Shown: positions 1 through 12,875, counted from the stretch's first letter. The stretch is 64,000 nt of DNA from Utricularia gibba (GCA_002189035.1 CM007990.1:3844001-3908000); one strand, 5' to 3'. A program made the numbers and translations. The notes: generated from the letters alone by a model not told the origin.

Positions 1-680
1 TCTCCTCAATTCCTCTTCTCTTTTCTCTAGGATTTCTCTCGCTATTTCCTCCCTATCCATACCTGATTCATAAATGATCTTGTTGTGCCTTTTCCTTTAC
101 AGCATTTCCTTCTTGGTTTCAGATTGAGTCTTCGTCTCTTGAAGGTATTCCAACTCTGGGGGTTTCAGGAAGAAATTGTAAAAGAACCCTAAAGAAGAAG
201 AGAGACGAAACCATGAACCAAGCATATTTTTAAAAATTTCTTTTGTTTATGAGGAATATTGCTCCTATTTGGAAGTAGTTTTAACATTCTATGTGAACCA
301 TTTATGATTTATGCTTTTTTTATGTTTCTTTTTTGTTGTTAAAGTTTGAAACATGGATTATGTTTACATTATGTTATGCATTAGTTTTATTTCTTTTGTC
401 ATAAATAGTTCAGCATCTAATGGTACCTTGGGATAAAGAGAGATAGGCATGTTTGTTGTTCACTAAATCATATTTATCATGTAGTCATACTATTTTATGG
501 AAACAAAATTAGATCTAGGAGAGGGAGGTAATGATGTTTATCATAAACAACCCTAATTAGAGGTAGACCAAAAATTAGGGGAAAACAAAGGTATAAATAG
601 ATTTAAATCTTAATTTGTTAGGTGAATTACTTTAGGTTTAAGTGAAATAATTATTGAAATTAGCATGTTAATCTTGGGAG
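1..680. other. Intergenic; no supported gene
   Basis: The first about 230 bases are pyrimidine-rich with short purine stretches and resemble an untranslated leader, but the only nearby ATG (about 213) opens a reading frame of a few codons. The rest is AT-rich. I see no conserved coding sequence. It could be the edge of a gene lying to the left of the window. Confidence 0.5.
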
Positions 681-687
681 TCCCAAG

Positions 688-1284
688 TAGACCTGGGTAT
701 GGGTATGGGTCAACTCGGGTTAGCCATGAGTCGACTTGCATAAAATGGGTATGAGTTACTCATACTCGTGAAAAACAAGTATGAGTGGAGTCGGTGATTT
801 TCGACTCGACGAGTTACTCAGGTAACTCGTAAAAAAATGAATGATTTGTACTCTAGATTATTCATTTCTTAATTTAGATTTTATATCTTTTTATTTAATA
901 TTAATAATTTGATACTAATTAATTTTGCCAATATTATATACCGTTAGTGTCAAATATCGTAAAGGAGTAGAGAAAACTTTATTACATTTTTTTAAATCAA
1001 ATATTTAATAATTAAATAGATCATATACAAATAAAAAAATTCTTATATAACAAAAAAAGTAATTGAAAAATAGAATAATTATTTTAAAAAATAAGATAAA
1101 ATACGATTTGACGAGTACATACTTGGATCAACTCGACAAGTCAACAGATAACGAGTCAACTCAAGTACGATACGAGTTGGGGATCAAAACCCGTCAACCC
1201 GTCGACTCGTGAGCTCATAATAAAGCCATGACTCGATAAGTCCGACTCATTACTCGACAAGTCACCACCCATGCCCAGGTCAAA
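688..1284. mobile_element. hAT-like MITE candidate (copy 1)
   Basis: A 597-bp non-coding element with imperfect inverted ends: TAGACCTGGGTATGGGT on the left and, reverse-complemented, TTTGACCTGGGCATGGGT on the right. It is flanked by an exact 7-bp direct repeat, TCCCAAG, at 681-687 and 1285-1291, close to the 8-bp target-site size of hAT elements. The subterminal parts are dense in gactcg and gggt-type motifs on both strands, while the core is AT-rich. No transposase is present. The ends resemble those of the element at 25281-25718, so the two are probably one family. The hAT assignment is inference from end sequence and target-site size. Confidence 0.55.
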
Positions 1285-1670
1285 TCCCAAGGCATCACCT
1301 CATTTCTTCCTAAGCACCAACTGAGTTCACCAATTTGTTGATTTGTGGTACTATATTTTATCACAAAAATGAATTAGTTATAGCTTACACTAAATCTTTT
1401 CTCTGTGACATTCATTGAATATATTGACTCTCACATAATAAAAACTCTTAATTATTTCACTATACTCATAATTGTTTCATTATTAAGTGTGTATTAGATT
1501 TATAAATTTTATTGATTAGGAAAATTTAAAATTTTATAATGACGTGCAAATTTTTGTTTATCAATACATATATGTTGTTGTGAGCTAGTTGCAAGTGATT
1601 GTTTCCATGCATTACTTATATGATTGCTACTACACCCATTATACATGGTGGGGAAAGAAGCACATAATAA

Positions 1671-3520
1671 ATTGTTCTATTGTATAAGTGATTCCTACAT
1701 CTAGAGGTTTCCCAGCTGTACTAGGTTTTTACCTGGTAAATCTACATGCGACATATGCATACAAAACACATTCTTATCTAGAGCTACGCAAGGCCATCCC
1801 GCATCTACATCTGTTTAATCCCTAAATCTTCCTGAGTACTTCTAACAATATTATTCCAAGTTTTTTCAATGGAAGGGTATTGTTTCAACAGTGTTTAGTT
1901 AAATACAGTATGTTGACTTAAATAATGATTTAATTTAAAAGTGATTGAAGTGTTATTTATGCTAAACAACATACTCTAGGACTACAAAGTAAAAGACAGA
2001 AGCAGTAAATCGCATTGAGAAACATCATGTTTTTAATGAGCAATGCTAACAGACAGACAAATGTGAGACATAGATCTATAATGTGAAAAATACCATGAAA
2101 ATACACCAATATCACAAGGAGCTGTGGGAAATCCATCTCTTGAACATGGCAAAGGATTCCTTGGGCTTGTACCTGGGAGCTACGTGCCCCGCCGCCTGCG
2201 ACATGTCAATGCCGAATGACGATATTACTGGAAGACTACCACAACACATACGACAGACAGGTTGGGAGTCCTTACCAAAACGGTGGCATAGTTCATCTTG
2301 TTCTCGAAACTTCTTGTGTATCTGCATCATGCATGTTTAATAAAACAAGCAAATGATTGTCTCAAAAAAATTCCGAAAGATTTATGATTACCCACTGACA
2401 CATTCATCCACGAACCATGGTCTCCATTTGTTTACCATAGGAGAGTTCAGGGACTTTATCCATGCTATGGTCGACAATGAGGGCACGTCAAGGTCCAAAC
2501 TACCACTGAAAGCACAAGCAACACAACAAAAGAATTGATGGAGGCTCCTTAAGTGATTACTGGTTTCTTTTCAATAAACTGAACCGCAAAACTTCGATTG
2601 TTGCCTGTAAATGAGAGAGCGATAGCCTCTGAAAGTTAGATTCTTGTGAAAGGGGATCATGTTCGGATAATCGGAAGTGCGGTTTATGTTATGGTTGCAT
2701 CTAAACCATTTTTCTGTACTCCCCTACATCATCATCAACACACAATATTTTTTTCTGTTGTTGCTTTGCGTCTTAAGCAGAGCAAAAGGTACTGTATTGT
2801 TTTACCTTAGTGATGTGAAGGGATTCTTGGACGTTGGGATCATTAGCCCAAGGATTGCAAAATGTGCAAACGTCAGGCTGAGAAATCAACACAGATTAAT
2901 GAACACTAAGCAATGGAAACACTAGAAAGGCTGTGAACGTTACATGGCAATCAATCTCCGATTGCTCCTCATTTCCGTACACCTGAAGCATATCCCGCCT
3001 TCTCGCAGAATCCGACGAACATTCTGGCTCAAAGACATTGTATAGATTCAAGGGATCCACCAGCTGTTCTTCACAGGAAAAGTAGGCATCAAACTCAAGA
3101 TTCTACAGAGGAAAAGGAGGTACCGGGAATTTGATTTCTTGCCTCGTGGTACGTATCAATATCTTTAGAACACGCCTGGTTTTTAGCATCTATCGTGTAA
3201 CTCCCGTTGCAGTTTCGCTCCAAGGACTGAAACAAAAGGATAGTTGACGTTGCCATTACATTATAAATGAAGCAAAATTTCACTTCAACCTCGTAGAGAT
3301 CAGGAGGGATGAGTCCCAATCCGTAAGCAGCCGGTACCCTGTAGTTTTTATGGTCATAAGATGTGACTGGATTTCCCAAGATGTACCCCTGTTTCCAAAG
3401 CGTTGAATTCTTGAAAAAATTTGAAGGTAACTAGAGATAAATATCAGAATGACAGACTTTAAGGTTAATCTGGGGCTTGACTCCGAGTTCATTCCCTGCA
3501 TCACAAGAACAAGGCAAGAG
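1671..3520. repeat. Segmental duplication, copy A
   Basis: This interval is closely matched, in the same orientation, by 13378-15193. The match covers the 3' flank of the SCPL gene and its exons from part of exon 6 to exon 14. Similarity stops near 3520 on the gene side, just after the shared aaggcaagag, and near 1671 on the 3' flank. Copy A continues into the full 5' half of the SCPL gene; copy B does not. Confidence 0.8.
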
Positions 3521-4501
3521 TGAGTTGAAAATTCCAGATGAAATAGGTCTTTTTTCATTTGTGTGCACCATCAGCTATCAGCCTGGTGATGATAGGTACT
3601 GTGGTGCCACTAAAGGAGTCTCCGGCGACGTAAAACGGGCTCGACCCGAACTCTGAATGATCCTCCAGCCACTGCAGACGGACCAGGAATCGCAACTCAA
3701 AAACGGTTATATAACAGAACACACGGATATGTTGGATCAAACCAATCAAACAAACAAACCTTCTGAAGGAACACATAAGCTTGTTCACAAGAATAAAAGT
3801 GTGTTGTATAGGTAGCCTCCTTAGTTTTCCCATAGGAAAATCCAGTTCCAACAGGGGAATCCAAGAACAATATGTTTGCTACCTGCAAAAAAAAAAAAAA
3901 AAAAAAAAATCAGAATCCCGATATTCCGAGAAAAGAACAGCATCATCAGCTAAAATGATTACGAACCTTGGTCCATGAATAAGGATTCACGATCAGCTGG
4001 GGGAAGTCCCCTTGGGCAGTATCCGACAGATTAAAGTCAAAGGCCCTGCAATGAAACTCCTCCTCTCTCTAAATACGGTAAATGGAGCATAAAAGCAATG
4101 GTAAAGACTAAAGAGAAGAAATCAAACCAAGTTCATAGAGAAGAGCAGCAAGAACCGAGCACCCTGGCCCTCCAGTTAACCAAAGCAGTAGAGGGTCTTT
4201 CTCAGGCTCCGGTCCCGATGACTTGACAAAGTAGTAAAATAGCTGCACATTTTCTTCTTCATCAACACCAATGTACCTACCCAGAACAGTCGACAAGAAT
4301 TATCACCAGTAAACCAACAGAACAGAACATTCATTCATGAGAGAAGAGAGAGTTGTCAATCTACCCTGTTTCCAGATAAAATGGAAGAAGGCCATCAAAG
4401 CCAGGGAGGTGTGTCACATGAGAGCCCCCATCACCCAAAACACCCCCATCTAGCAAGAGAAGGAGGAGCAGAGCAACCGACAGCAGTGCCGTGATGCTCA
4501 T
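2112..4501 (-). CDS. SCPL: Serine carboxypeptidase-like protein, one-base frameshift
   Basis: Secreted or vacuolar S10-family protein; clade I members act as carboxypeptidases or as acyltransferases using glucose esters. Exons, high to low: 4501-4365, 4276-4128, 4045-3967, 3882-3760, 3671-3569, 3495-3458, 3388-3290, 3226-3143, 3102-2983, 2877-2806, 2723-2605, 2505-2392, 2321-2276, 2195-2112. The start gives a Leu-rich signal peptide. The oxyanion motif GGPGCS, nucleophile motif GDSFSG (usually GDSYSG) and His motif AGHVAPRY are present. The Asp motif reads GSLDLDVP instead of GDHDM-VP, keeping the second Asp. All junctions are in phase except exon 2 to 3, where one base is missing in the G run at about 4043-4045; with it the product would be about 455 residues. 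Introns 8 and 11 seem to use GC donors. A 23-A tract lies in intron 3. Either a young pseudogene or an assembly error. Confidence 0.8.
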
Positions 4502-4599
4502 CTTCAATACCTATAAAATTCTCCTTGGCTTTCGATTCATATACATCTTTTTTGCATACTTTCAAACTCACAGTGTTATAAATAACCTCAGTTATTGGA

Positions 4600-6700
4600 C
4601 GCCCTTTGCAACACGTTAGCTTCTATGCTCTAGCCATACGAATGAGTAGCAGCTATATGACAGCTAAGAGCTCATGGGCCCCCGGATTTCTTATAATGTG
4701 CAAAATGCCCCCTTAAAGTTTTATATTTGCATAATTACTCCATTTGCTACGTAAATTCTGGCCAGGGACATTTGGATTCTGAAATTTCCCTAATCCCTTG
4801 ATAGTCATGAAGAAAATGCATACGTTGATTAAGAATCCGCCATGGAATGTATTTAAGTAGAAGTTCCACCCTAATTTTTTACACGACATTTTCTTTTAAA
4901 AGAAAAACATAAAAGTATGAGAATTATGTGTACAAAATATGCATCATCCTAGGGGTGGGTTATGTCATAAAAAACTCAAAATTTATGTTTCCTTTAAAAA
5001 CCGAATCTTGTTGCTTGGGTGGATCTGTTTCATCTCATTAAAAATGAACTGAATTCGTTTTTTAATTTAATTATATATTATGAGCTCAATAATTTTAACT
5101 ATATTCTAAAATATTTAGCAAAATATAAATTATTGTTTAAATTGATTGAAGTCATTTGTCAATTTGTTAATGGGTTTGGGTAACAAAGTGAAGGGGATCT
5201 ACTTGCATTAATCGTGCATTAAAAGACAACACATGTAATGTTCAGCAACTGGTATGGTAAGAGTACCGAGTGGCATGAATGGACGGACCCCCTAGGGACA
5301 CTTCAATGCAACCTTCTTCAATTTTTGAGTTTTGTTATTGTTGGAGTCATATTGTGTGTGCTTGAGCACAATTTGTGACACAACAATGGGATAAGACAAA
5401 CAATAGTAGGATATTTGTAAATTAACAACACAATCAAGTGTACTTTTCGAATACAACAACATACAAGTGATAGGAATCCAATAGAACCTCTGGAACATAG
5501 AAAGTATTATTCAACTTTCAACATAAGCACCAATATTGATGTCTACAAATACCAGAACAAGCTGCAAACTTTTATCGTCAACTTAAAAACATACAATAAC
5601 TTCAAGGAGAGTCGAGATAGGGTACACAATACCAAACAAACAGCCACACTCAATGTGAAGGAGAAACTACTAGAAAATTCTAATGGTATCCCTAGATTTT
5701 GCCTTTTCACATTTGGACTGGTTTTGTCATAGGTACATTATCAAATGGGTCTCATGTTGGATCTACATCATTATTGCCATGTTGCGGAGAATTCTTCAGA
5801 GCTTTGGAAGGTTCAAACCTCAATGATACCTGTTGGAAACAACCATGATTTTATAACTTCCACTTTTGTAGGATCCACAAATTACCCTACTTCAGAGATG
5901 ATAAAATACAACTTGTTTCTGTAAGAAGTTGCACTTAATATGGGCAGCAGAATAACTATCCTGTTGAAGAGCCTTCAAAACAAGTCAAAGGTGTTGGAGA
6001 TGTGATTCTCAATCATGATAAAAGATAGAGTTATCATAAATAAACCACCAAAAACTTTCCAATAAAAGGCCATAACACATGATTCATGGTTTGCATGAGA
6101 GTACTTGGGATATTAGAAAGCTCGAAAAACATCACCAACCATTCATAGACCTTCACAAGTTTTGAAAGTCATCTTCTACTCATCTTCAGATCTCATACGA
6201 ATCTGATTGTAGTTATTTTGTAATAATATATATGTATACATATATGTGAAATGTGAAATGAATTCATAGAAAAAAAAAGAGCTATTCATGAAACAAATGA
6301 TTTAACCACGAATAGTAATCACAATATAGAAGATAAAAGTTAATTAATATTCTTACTCTAAAGTTGTAAGGAGGAATAGGAAGATGAGAAATATGAAATC
6401 AAAAGTTTAGAATGAAACTTATCTAACTAGAAACTCTCATTCTCCTAAAATTATAATTCTCAAGATAATTTGTTGTTCAAGACATGCAATTGTATGCTCT
6501 AATGTGATCGCAATGATTATTAAGTGATCGTAGCACACCTTTAGATATCCCCTCATGTATGTATCTCGACCTATGCACTATACTCAATTAGACTAGAGAT
6601 AAAAAGGGTAAATGTGCAATAATAAGGAAAACTATACCTAAAAAAATTTATAAACTTATATGCTATGGATAATTGTTACAGATCCGGTTGAATCTGTCAT
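4600..6700. other. Intergenic; nothing supported
   Basis: AT-rich sequence upstream of the SCPL gene. Short open frames, such as one at 5292-5498 on the minus strand, show no conserved motif, codon bias or splice context. No tRNA or other RNA gene was recognised. Confidence 0.5.
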
Positions 6701-6719
6701 AATACTCCTATAAATTCTC

Positions 6720-7490
6720 TCATTCACTTTGTAGCATGGTAGCTAAAGCTCTTCTTCCAGTGGAGACTCTTCCTAGAGACGCATATCGATCAAGAAATTT
6801 TTGAACCATTTGCTCCCAAGTTGCAATAGAGGATGGTGGTAGTCCATAGAGCCACTCCAAAGCTCGGTAAGTGAGACTAAAAGGGAAGACCCGTAGCTTG
6901 ACTTGGTTCTCCGTTGCACCTTTTGGGCGCATGGATGCACAAGCCGTGTGCAACTCCCTAAGATGACCATTTGGGTTGTCATTTTCTCTCCCAGTGAACT
7001 TAGGAAGTGTCTGGAACAGATAGGAGAGAAGCTCAAAGTCCTCTTCCACGTCAAAGATGATACAAAGTGGTTGATCAGCATGGTTGGCTGTGATTTCTTC
7101 TTTTATGGTCCTTAGTGCTGGGCCATGATTAGTGATCGGCAGAACTGGAAAAATTTGAGGATGTTGATGCTTATGTTCTCCGTGAACCATAGGGACTCTA
7201 GTAGGTGGTTGAGCAGTCATTTCTTCTTCAGTAGATGAACTAGAAATTAATTCTCGCTTTTTTGCTAGAAATGTGCGCTCAATCTCCAGATCCAAGGGAC
7301 ACAAGATTTCTTGGTATGATCTCAAGCTTCGGTGGCCCTTCGGTGGAGCTGAATGCATAAAAATAGAGAAAAACAGCAGCAAAACAGAAACTAACAAAAA
7401 ACAAGAAAAAAGAAAGAAAAAGAAAAAAAAAGAAAAACTATATACAACACTAAACACAAAAATACACAACTCCCCGACAACGGCACCAAA
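6720..7490 (-). mobile_element. Ty3/gypsy-type gag fragment with tRNA-Asp-like PBS
   Basis: Reading on the minus strand, a sequence close to the plant tRNA-Asp primer-binding site (TGGTGCCGTTGTCGGGGA, positions 7488-7471) is followed by an open frame of about 260 codons. Its second half is typical retrotransposon gag: LRVFPFSL, ALEWLYGLPP and ATWEQMVQKFLDRY match the LR-FPFSL..A--WL--LP...TW--M---FL--Y core of the Retrotrans_gag family. The frame stops at 6720 and I see no protease, reverse transcriptase or integrase beyond. PBS plus this gag type suggests a Tat/Athila-like element; the lineage is inference. The sequence upstream of the PBS (about 7490-8700) may contain the LTR, but I could not find a matching second LTR. 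Confidence 0.7.
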
Positions 7491-10400
7491 AAATTTTTGC
7501 ATGTTGTTTTCTCAACAAATTTTAAATTATAAAAACGTAAAACACAATAAAGTGTAGTACGGGTGTCGATCTCAAAGAGTTGAGTTTTGCAAAAACTGCT
7601 ATATAGAAAACTTTTACAAATTGTTATGGGTTTGTAAACGGGGGTTTTTGAAGTACAAGAATAAAAGATACAACCTAAGTAATGGACCTTGACTACGGGA
7701 TGCCGTTCCTGAGAAATGGACTCCGTTTCCTCCTTTTGTCTATCCTTGTCTTGGCTTTCACTGATTACTTCCGAATAGTTGGTTATAGAAGCAAGTAATA
7801 TCCTACTCTCCCTTACACTCTGATTGGTAAGGAGGCACAGGAATAGCCTCATGTGATTCCCCTTTGGACGATAGAGAAGACAAGAGAATTGTCGTCAATT
7901 GCCTTCAAAATGTGCGCGTGTGCTCAGATGTTGCCAATGACCAATGACAGGCACGAGATCACTACCTATCCATTGTCGCGGTACCTTAGTTACAAACAAT
8001 TCGCTACTTCCCTCGAACCGGTAGGGTTGGAGATGATGTTTTTCACCTTGCTCTTCATCAAAATCCGCAAGGAGTGGCCTGCTACTCATGAACCATGACT
8101 AGGAGACATTACAGAAAGATTGCAACAAGACGCGTGGAAGTATGCAAAATCCAAAATGAATTCAGCAAAGAACCGAGATAAATGTTCATGACTTAGAAGA
8201 AAACTTTATCTACTCATAAAAAACTAAAGAGTTTTAACCACAAAGGACCATGAAAATAGAAAACGAAAATGAAAAACTAAAGTGTTCTTCCTCTCTTAGA
8301 AGAGATAAAGAACCAAAAGTTCTAAGTCTAAAAAGAAGTGTCAAAAGGTTCCCAAAGATATTGTTCCAAGTTGTTTTTATCTCACTCCTCATGTACATTA
8401 ACTCTTCATGCTCCTCTTCCCATCATTCTTTCTGTTTTACGTGCGTCACCAGCTTTCCTATGCGTCCAAGTAAGCGTCCAATCATTGTTATAAACTCTGA
8501 TATGTCATAATTCAAGGGCCTTAACAAGTGTCAATCTTCTGCCTACAATTGTTCCAAGTCGCATGTAAGGCACGAATTGTCAGTATCTGACGTCCTGCAA
8601 GTCTCCTGCAACACTCCAAACCTATCTCCTGACATTTTGGGTAAAAGTGTACGAAAAAAGACAACGAAATATATACAAAATTCAAAAATAGGAATTTTCT
8701 AATAAAATCAAATACTTAAAAATATAACTCCTAATTTGGGCGAATTAATACTAAATTAACACATAATAATATATAATAATAACTAGAAAATGACAATTAA
8801 CAACTATCCATGATTCCATTCTAGATCGAAGTCTCTAATGAAGAGATATTTATAGTTATTAGCAATCAAGTTTCATCATTGAATATCATATTCAGTTTTA
8901 ATCGGGGTAAACACAATATACTATGCTAGGCAACTCTTGTATTTTATGAGACACACGATATGTTGAGACAATATCGTTGCTAGAGAAATGAGATTTCTCA
9001 CTTCTCATTTCGGATAAAAAATGAACCTAGTAAGTCACACACATGAGACTTATAAATTTTTCGAGATGCTTGTGATTCAAATTTTTGATAGACTCTAGCA
9101 CGTCTTTAAATTTGAATCATCACTTGGTTAAAGAATTGGTAATATGTGCCTAAGCCCATATTGGTTACCAAGGCTCAAAATAATATGGGTTCATTATTTG
9201 GGCCTTAGGCCCAAGCCCATATACTTAAAGCCCAAGCCCATATTAATAAGCCCACATTGAAAAGCATGTTGTATTAAATATGATATTTATAAGCCCACAT
9301 TTCCCAACATATTTATTTAAGAGTTGAATCAAATTTTGATGCTAATATAAGATATTAGTATCGGTTTTATGTTTATCTAATAAGGTGATTTAAACATATT
9401 TTGGGTAAAATGTGTTAAATACATTTGTTGATTTTAACCTTGTCGGAATGATTTTTAGTTTGTGTGGATGAGTTAGAGGCATATTAGTTTCGATGCTTAT
9501 TTGCGATATGAGATATCACCAATTACGAGAAGGGAAAAAATTTATTTTTCTCACCTTCTGTTGTACGTAACCCGATAGTATGTGAGTGTAAGGCTCGATA
9601 CTAAATTTAAGATTAAGGAAGATGTTTGGTCTAGTGTACCAAACATCACCATTTTACACATAACACTAAGCATTGATGAGATTGAAGTAGATTGGAAAAA
9701 GATATACAAAAGAATATTTTTAGGAGTTCAATTTAAAAAATGATTAAAATATTTTGTAATCGTATTTCTTTATATTCTGTTTGATAATTTATTAATAAAA
9801 TGTAAACATATGTAAATTACAATGAAGATGAATAATTAAAATAAATTTTTAATAAAAAATATTAACAAAGATAAATCACAAATACATTATATAAGAAGAG
9901 TAAAATAGTAATAAAGATAATATGATAATGATATTATCCAAAATGCAACATTAAAACTATCTCTTTCTCTTTATAATTATAATTGTATCAATCATTTGCC
10001 ATAAAACCATGCAAACTCTTCTTTGGCATGGCATCAATACTGATTAACCATATTATTAATTACAATTCAGTTCATTACGTCATGATTCATAATTCGTTTG
10101 TTAGGAATTATGAAAAATAATTTTTCTACTTGGTGGCACTGTCTTGCCTATGGTTTGTATCAAGTGACAATAGATGCACATAAGGAGAGACCAAGGGGAA
10201 TGCTTGGTGCTGACATAGTGTGCCTTTTACATTCGGTGTCGACCGAGCTTGGTCGGTTTCAACCTTTAATCTCAATGCCAATCTAGCATCATTGCTTGTC
10301 CAGAACACTAAGTTGGGCTGTTTTTTGAACTTATATGATTATTTAGATGAATAGTTGTAGTATTGGAATATAAGACTCGCAAAGCATAAAGAAATTCAAT

Positions 10401-10590
10401 ACTAGGTTCTTATATTTATGTAATTTCCTTAGCTAAACAAGGCTCGTCGCTTCCAATTTTACCCTCGTGTCATCCAACTTTTAATGCAGATCTACAAACC
10501 AAACACTTTGTTTGTGATTTTCCAGTGGCATCGCGTGTTCTTTGGGCACAAAGGGTGGGTCTTGCGGTAAAGTGTGTTTTTCTGTTCTTG
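7491..10590. other. Retrotransposon-flank and AT-rich intergenic sequence
   Basis: The part next to the primer-binding site (to about 8700) is probably LTR or leader of the decayed retroelement; its open frames (for example 7391-7852 minus) have no recognisable domain. At 9140-9300 a short cluster of aagcccatat-type repeats occurs. From 9300 on the sequence is AT-rich with nothing I can support. Confidence 0.4.
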
Positions 10591-10710
10591 TGGGTTGGTC
10601 CACGGCAGCACCGCATAGTGGGTTTTTATCTGTGATTTTCTAATTTCAGAATCAGTGATGCTGTGTGTGTGGATTTATTTTGCTCAATATTTTGCTACTG
10701 TTGAGGGGAC

Positions 10711-11100
10711 ATGGATTTTTTCATGGAGGGTCATGTCATCTTGAGTGCGGCCGTGGCAGTATTAACTGAATACTTGGTTGGGATGAATGTGTTAATATAC
10801 TTATATTGGAAAAAATATTGTAGAGGATATAGGGTGAGACACAGGTATTCACTTACCATAGGGGATATAGGGTTACTAGGGCCTGCAGCCGCCAGCTCGC
10901 TCGTCTTCCAATGGGATGGATCTAGGACAGTGGACACTGGATATCCGGTGCACGACAACAGGAACAACACCGTTAAGTTGAAGCTTTTAACTCATGTTCG
11001 GGGCGCCAACACAGAGTTCAAGGGTAAATATCACCGTCTTAATACACTACTCATTGACGATGCACCATACAAGTCACTACACAACCCGGTGAGGTTCTGA
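10711..11100 (+). CDS. Unrecognised open frame, possibly transposon-derived
   Basis: An open frame of 129 codons starting at ATG 10711. I do not recognise the product: it has a hydrophobic N-terminal third, then a basic stretch, and no catalytic motif I can name. A second frame just downstream (about 11150-11297, plus) could be an exon or a frameshifted continuation, but it is also unrecognised. It lies inside the region of GCACCGC motifs, opposite the Myb/SANT-like remnant, so a transposon origin is plausible. It could equally be a chance frame. Confidence 0.2.
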   Translation: MDFFMEGHVILSAAVAVLTEYLVGMNVLIYLYWKKYCRGYRVRHRYSLTIGDIGLLGPAAASSLVFQWDGSRTVDTGYPVHDNRNNTVKLKLLTHVRGANTEFKGKYHRLNTLLIDDAPYKSLHNPVRF

Positions 11101-11860
11101 TCACCCTCATTCTCTACCATCTTGCACCTAAAAATCGTTTACTTTCATTGGACAGCCCAAAAATGCCATATTCCCGACCACCTTCAAGTACACCGCGATC
11201 AATGATTGTTCCTTGGTTCAAGGGGGGAATATCAAGTCGTTCTTGGAAGCGCTCATTGACGTAATGGATATACCAACACACGTCGATCGCCGATGAGTAG
11301 GTCAATGTCCGATAGACAAGGAACACCCGTTGTGGAAGCATTACAAGGTTATTGTATGATGGATGATGCACATTTAATTCGCATGGATGTTGTGTGAACT
11401 ATGGTATTCTATCTTCTTTAGTATGTGATCGAAAAACTATCACGGCAGCACCGCATGTTTCAAAATCTAGTGTCATGACTGACCACTAATCCCTGTGTCC
11501 AAACGCGGTGCTTCGTAATAGGCAACACCAATGCGGTGCTAGTCCAGCACTTCTCGATAGCACCGCACTGAATGTGGCGTTGTTTGCAGCACCGCGTTTA
11601 TGGAATAGTGCTTCACAACGTAACACCGCGCTTGTTCATACGCGGTGCTAACACATACGATATCAAAACACTGTCTACCCTACGCAATTCTTATACTAGT
11701 TACACGTAGTCATCCTTCGCCTACATTTTCATGTGGAATACCGTATATTTTCTTAAAGGATGATTAGAAGATGAAATACATCTAGCCCATGAGTCCAACA
11801 TAAGGCGAAAAACCGCACAACAGATTTAAGATCTACGTTTGGATGCTAAACCACGCACAA

Positions 11861-12875
11861 TCAGCTCTCTTCACAGTCACTGGAGACAAGGAAGTAGCGC
11901 AACATCGCAGGGTTGGAATTAATCGTCTCTGGTATGGTAAAACGTTGGATGGCAGTTAGTTGCAGCGGCATACCTCTAATGATGTCCCCTTCCTGATGCT
12001 GATTCTCCACCAACTCCCGTGCTTGCTGCACCACTGTTAATCCCAAGTGACGTAGCTCTTTGCATGTGTACACGTTCAGCTCCTTTATTTCTTTCAGGAA
12101 CTACACATCATCATCGATTCCCCTCAGTCCCCGCCCACTTCGTCCAAACCGCCACGACAAGTCAGTGCTGTTGTGTGACTCGAAGTCCCTACTAGGGGTG
12201 ACGTTCACACCCTCTGCACCACAACCAAATGGGTCACAAGGTGTGTCAACATACGAGAAGTTCATATCCTGTCTAGTGCTATCCGGGTCCAGAGGGCAAT
12301 CCGAAGATGCTTCCAGATTCTCCCCAACATCTTCTGTCAATTTCCTCTTCCTGGTCGCAGCTACATAGCTCATCGTATTATCTCCTGTAGCCTAATCCTT
12401 TCCAAAGATTTCCTACCACTTCATGTAATACGTCCACGCTTTGTGTCTTAGGACGTGCAGCTTGGGTGCGTGCTGACATAATAACACGGTAAGCACCAGA
12501 TATAACACCGCGAGTACAGGGCATACATATCTGATCAATCTCTTTCCAGACCTCCTCGTCTACGTATATAGTGTAGGTCAGCTCACTGAAAACGGTGCCC
12601 GACCTTGATAAAAAATCTACAAGGAGGTAGTGGTTTTTTTTCCACATATGCACCTTGCTGGATATGTGCGAGTGTGTGCGGATGTCGGTTCTTGGGCAGA
12701 GTTTCAAGAACTCTGTCTCCAACGCTCGGTGATACCCACCCCTGAAACCATTCTCAATTTTCCAATCTTCTTTCACTATGTGCTTCAGAGCATGCAACAA
12801 GTTTCTTCTCCTCATCTGGCTTCCAGGCGCGCTTCGTTTTTTTTTATAGTCTTCCACCACAATTGGGTTGTGCAT
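11861..12875 (-). pseudogene. Decayed Myb/SANT-like protein of transposon type
   Basis: The frame 12875-12378 encodes 165 residues with the layout of the plant Myb/SANT-like domain (Myb_DNA-bind_3): WKIENGFRGGYHRALE, then HSHISSKVHMWKKNHYLLVD, LSRSG and VDEEVWKEID, matching the family pattern of -WK-DNGFK-GYL--LE, PHI-S----LK--Y--L-DML--SG and --VW-E. Reading then breaks and resumes in other frames: 12373-12101 (acidic linker with KRK) and 12073-11861 (a helical C-terminal part). Such proteins partner PIF/Harbinger-type transposases or are domesticated descendants. The frame breaks and missing transposase suggest a dead copy; an intact gene with small introns at the breaks is the alternative. 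Confidence 0.5.

Noticed and set aside
2083-2340. Small plus-strand frame overlapping the end of the SCPL gene
   Set aside because: It is antisense to the SCPL last exons and has no domain.
3110-3143. GT donor at ccggg|gtacc for SCPL exon 8
   Set aside because: It gives the wrong phase and is not conserved in the duplicate copy, whereas the GC donor is.
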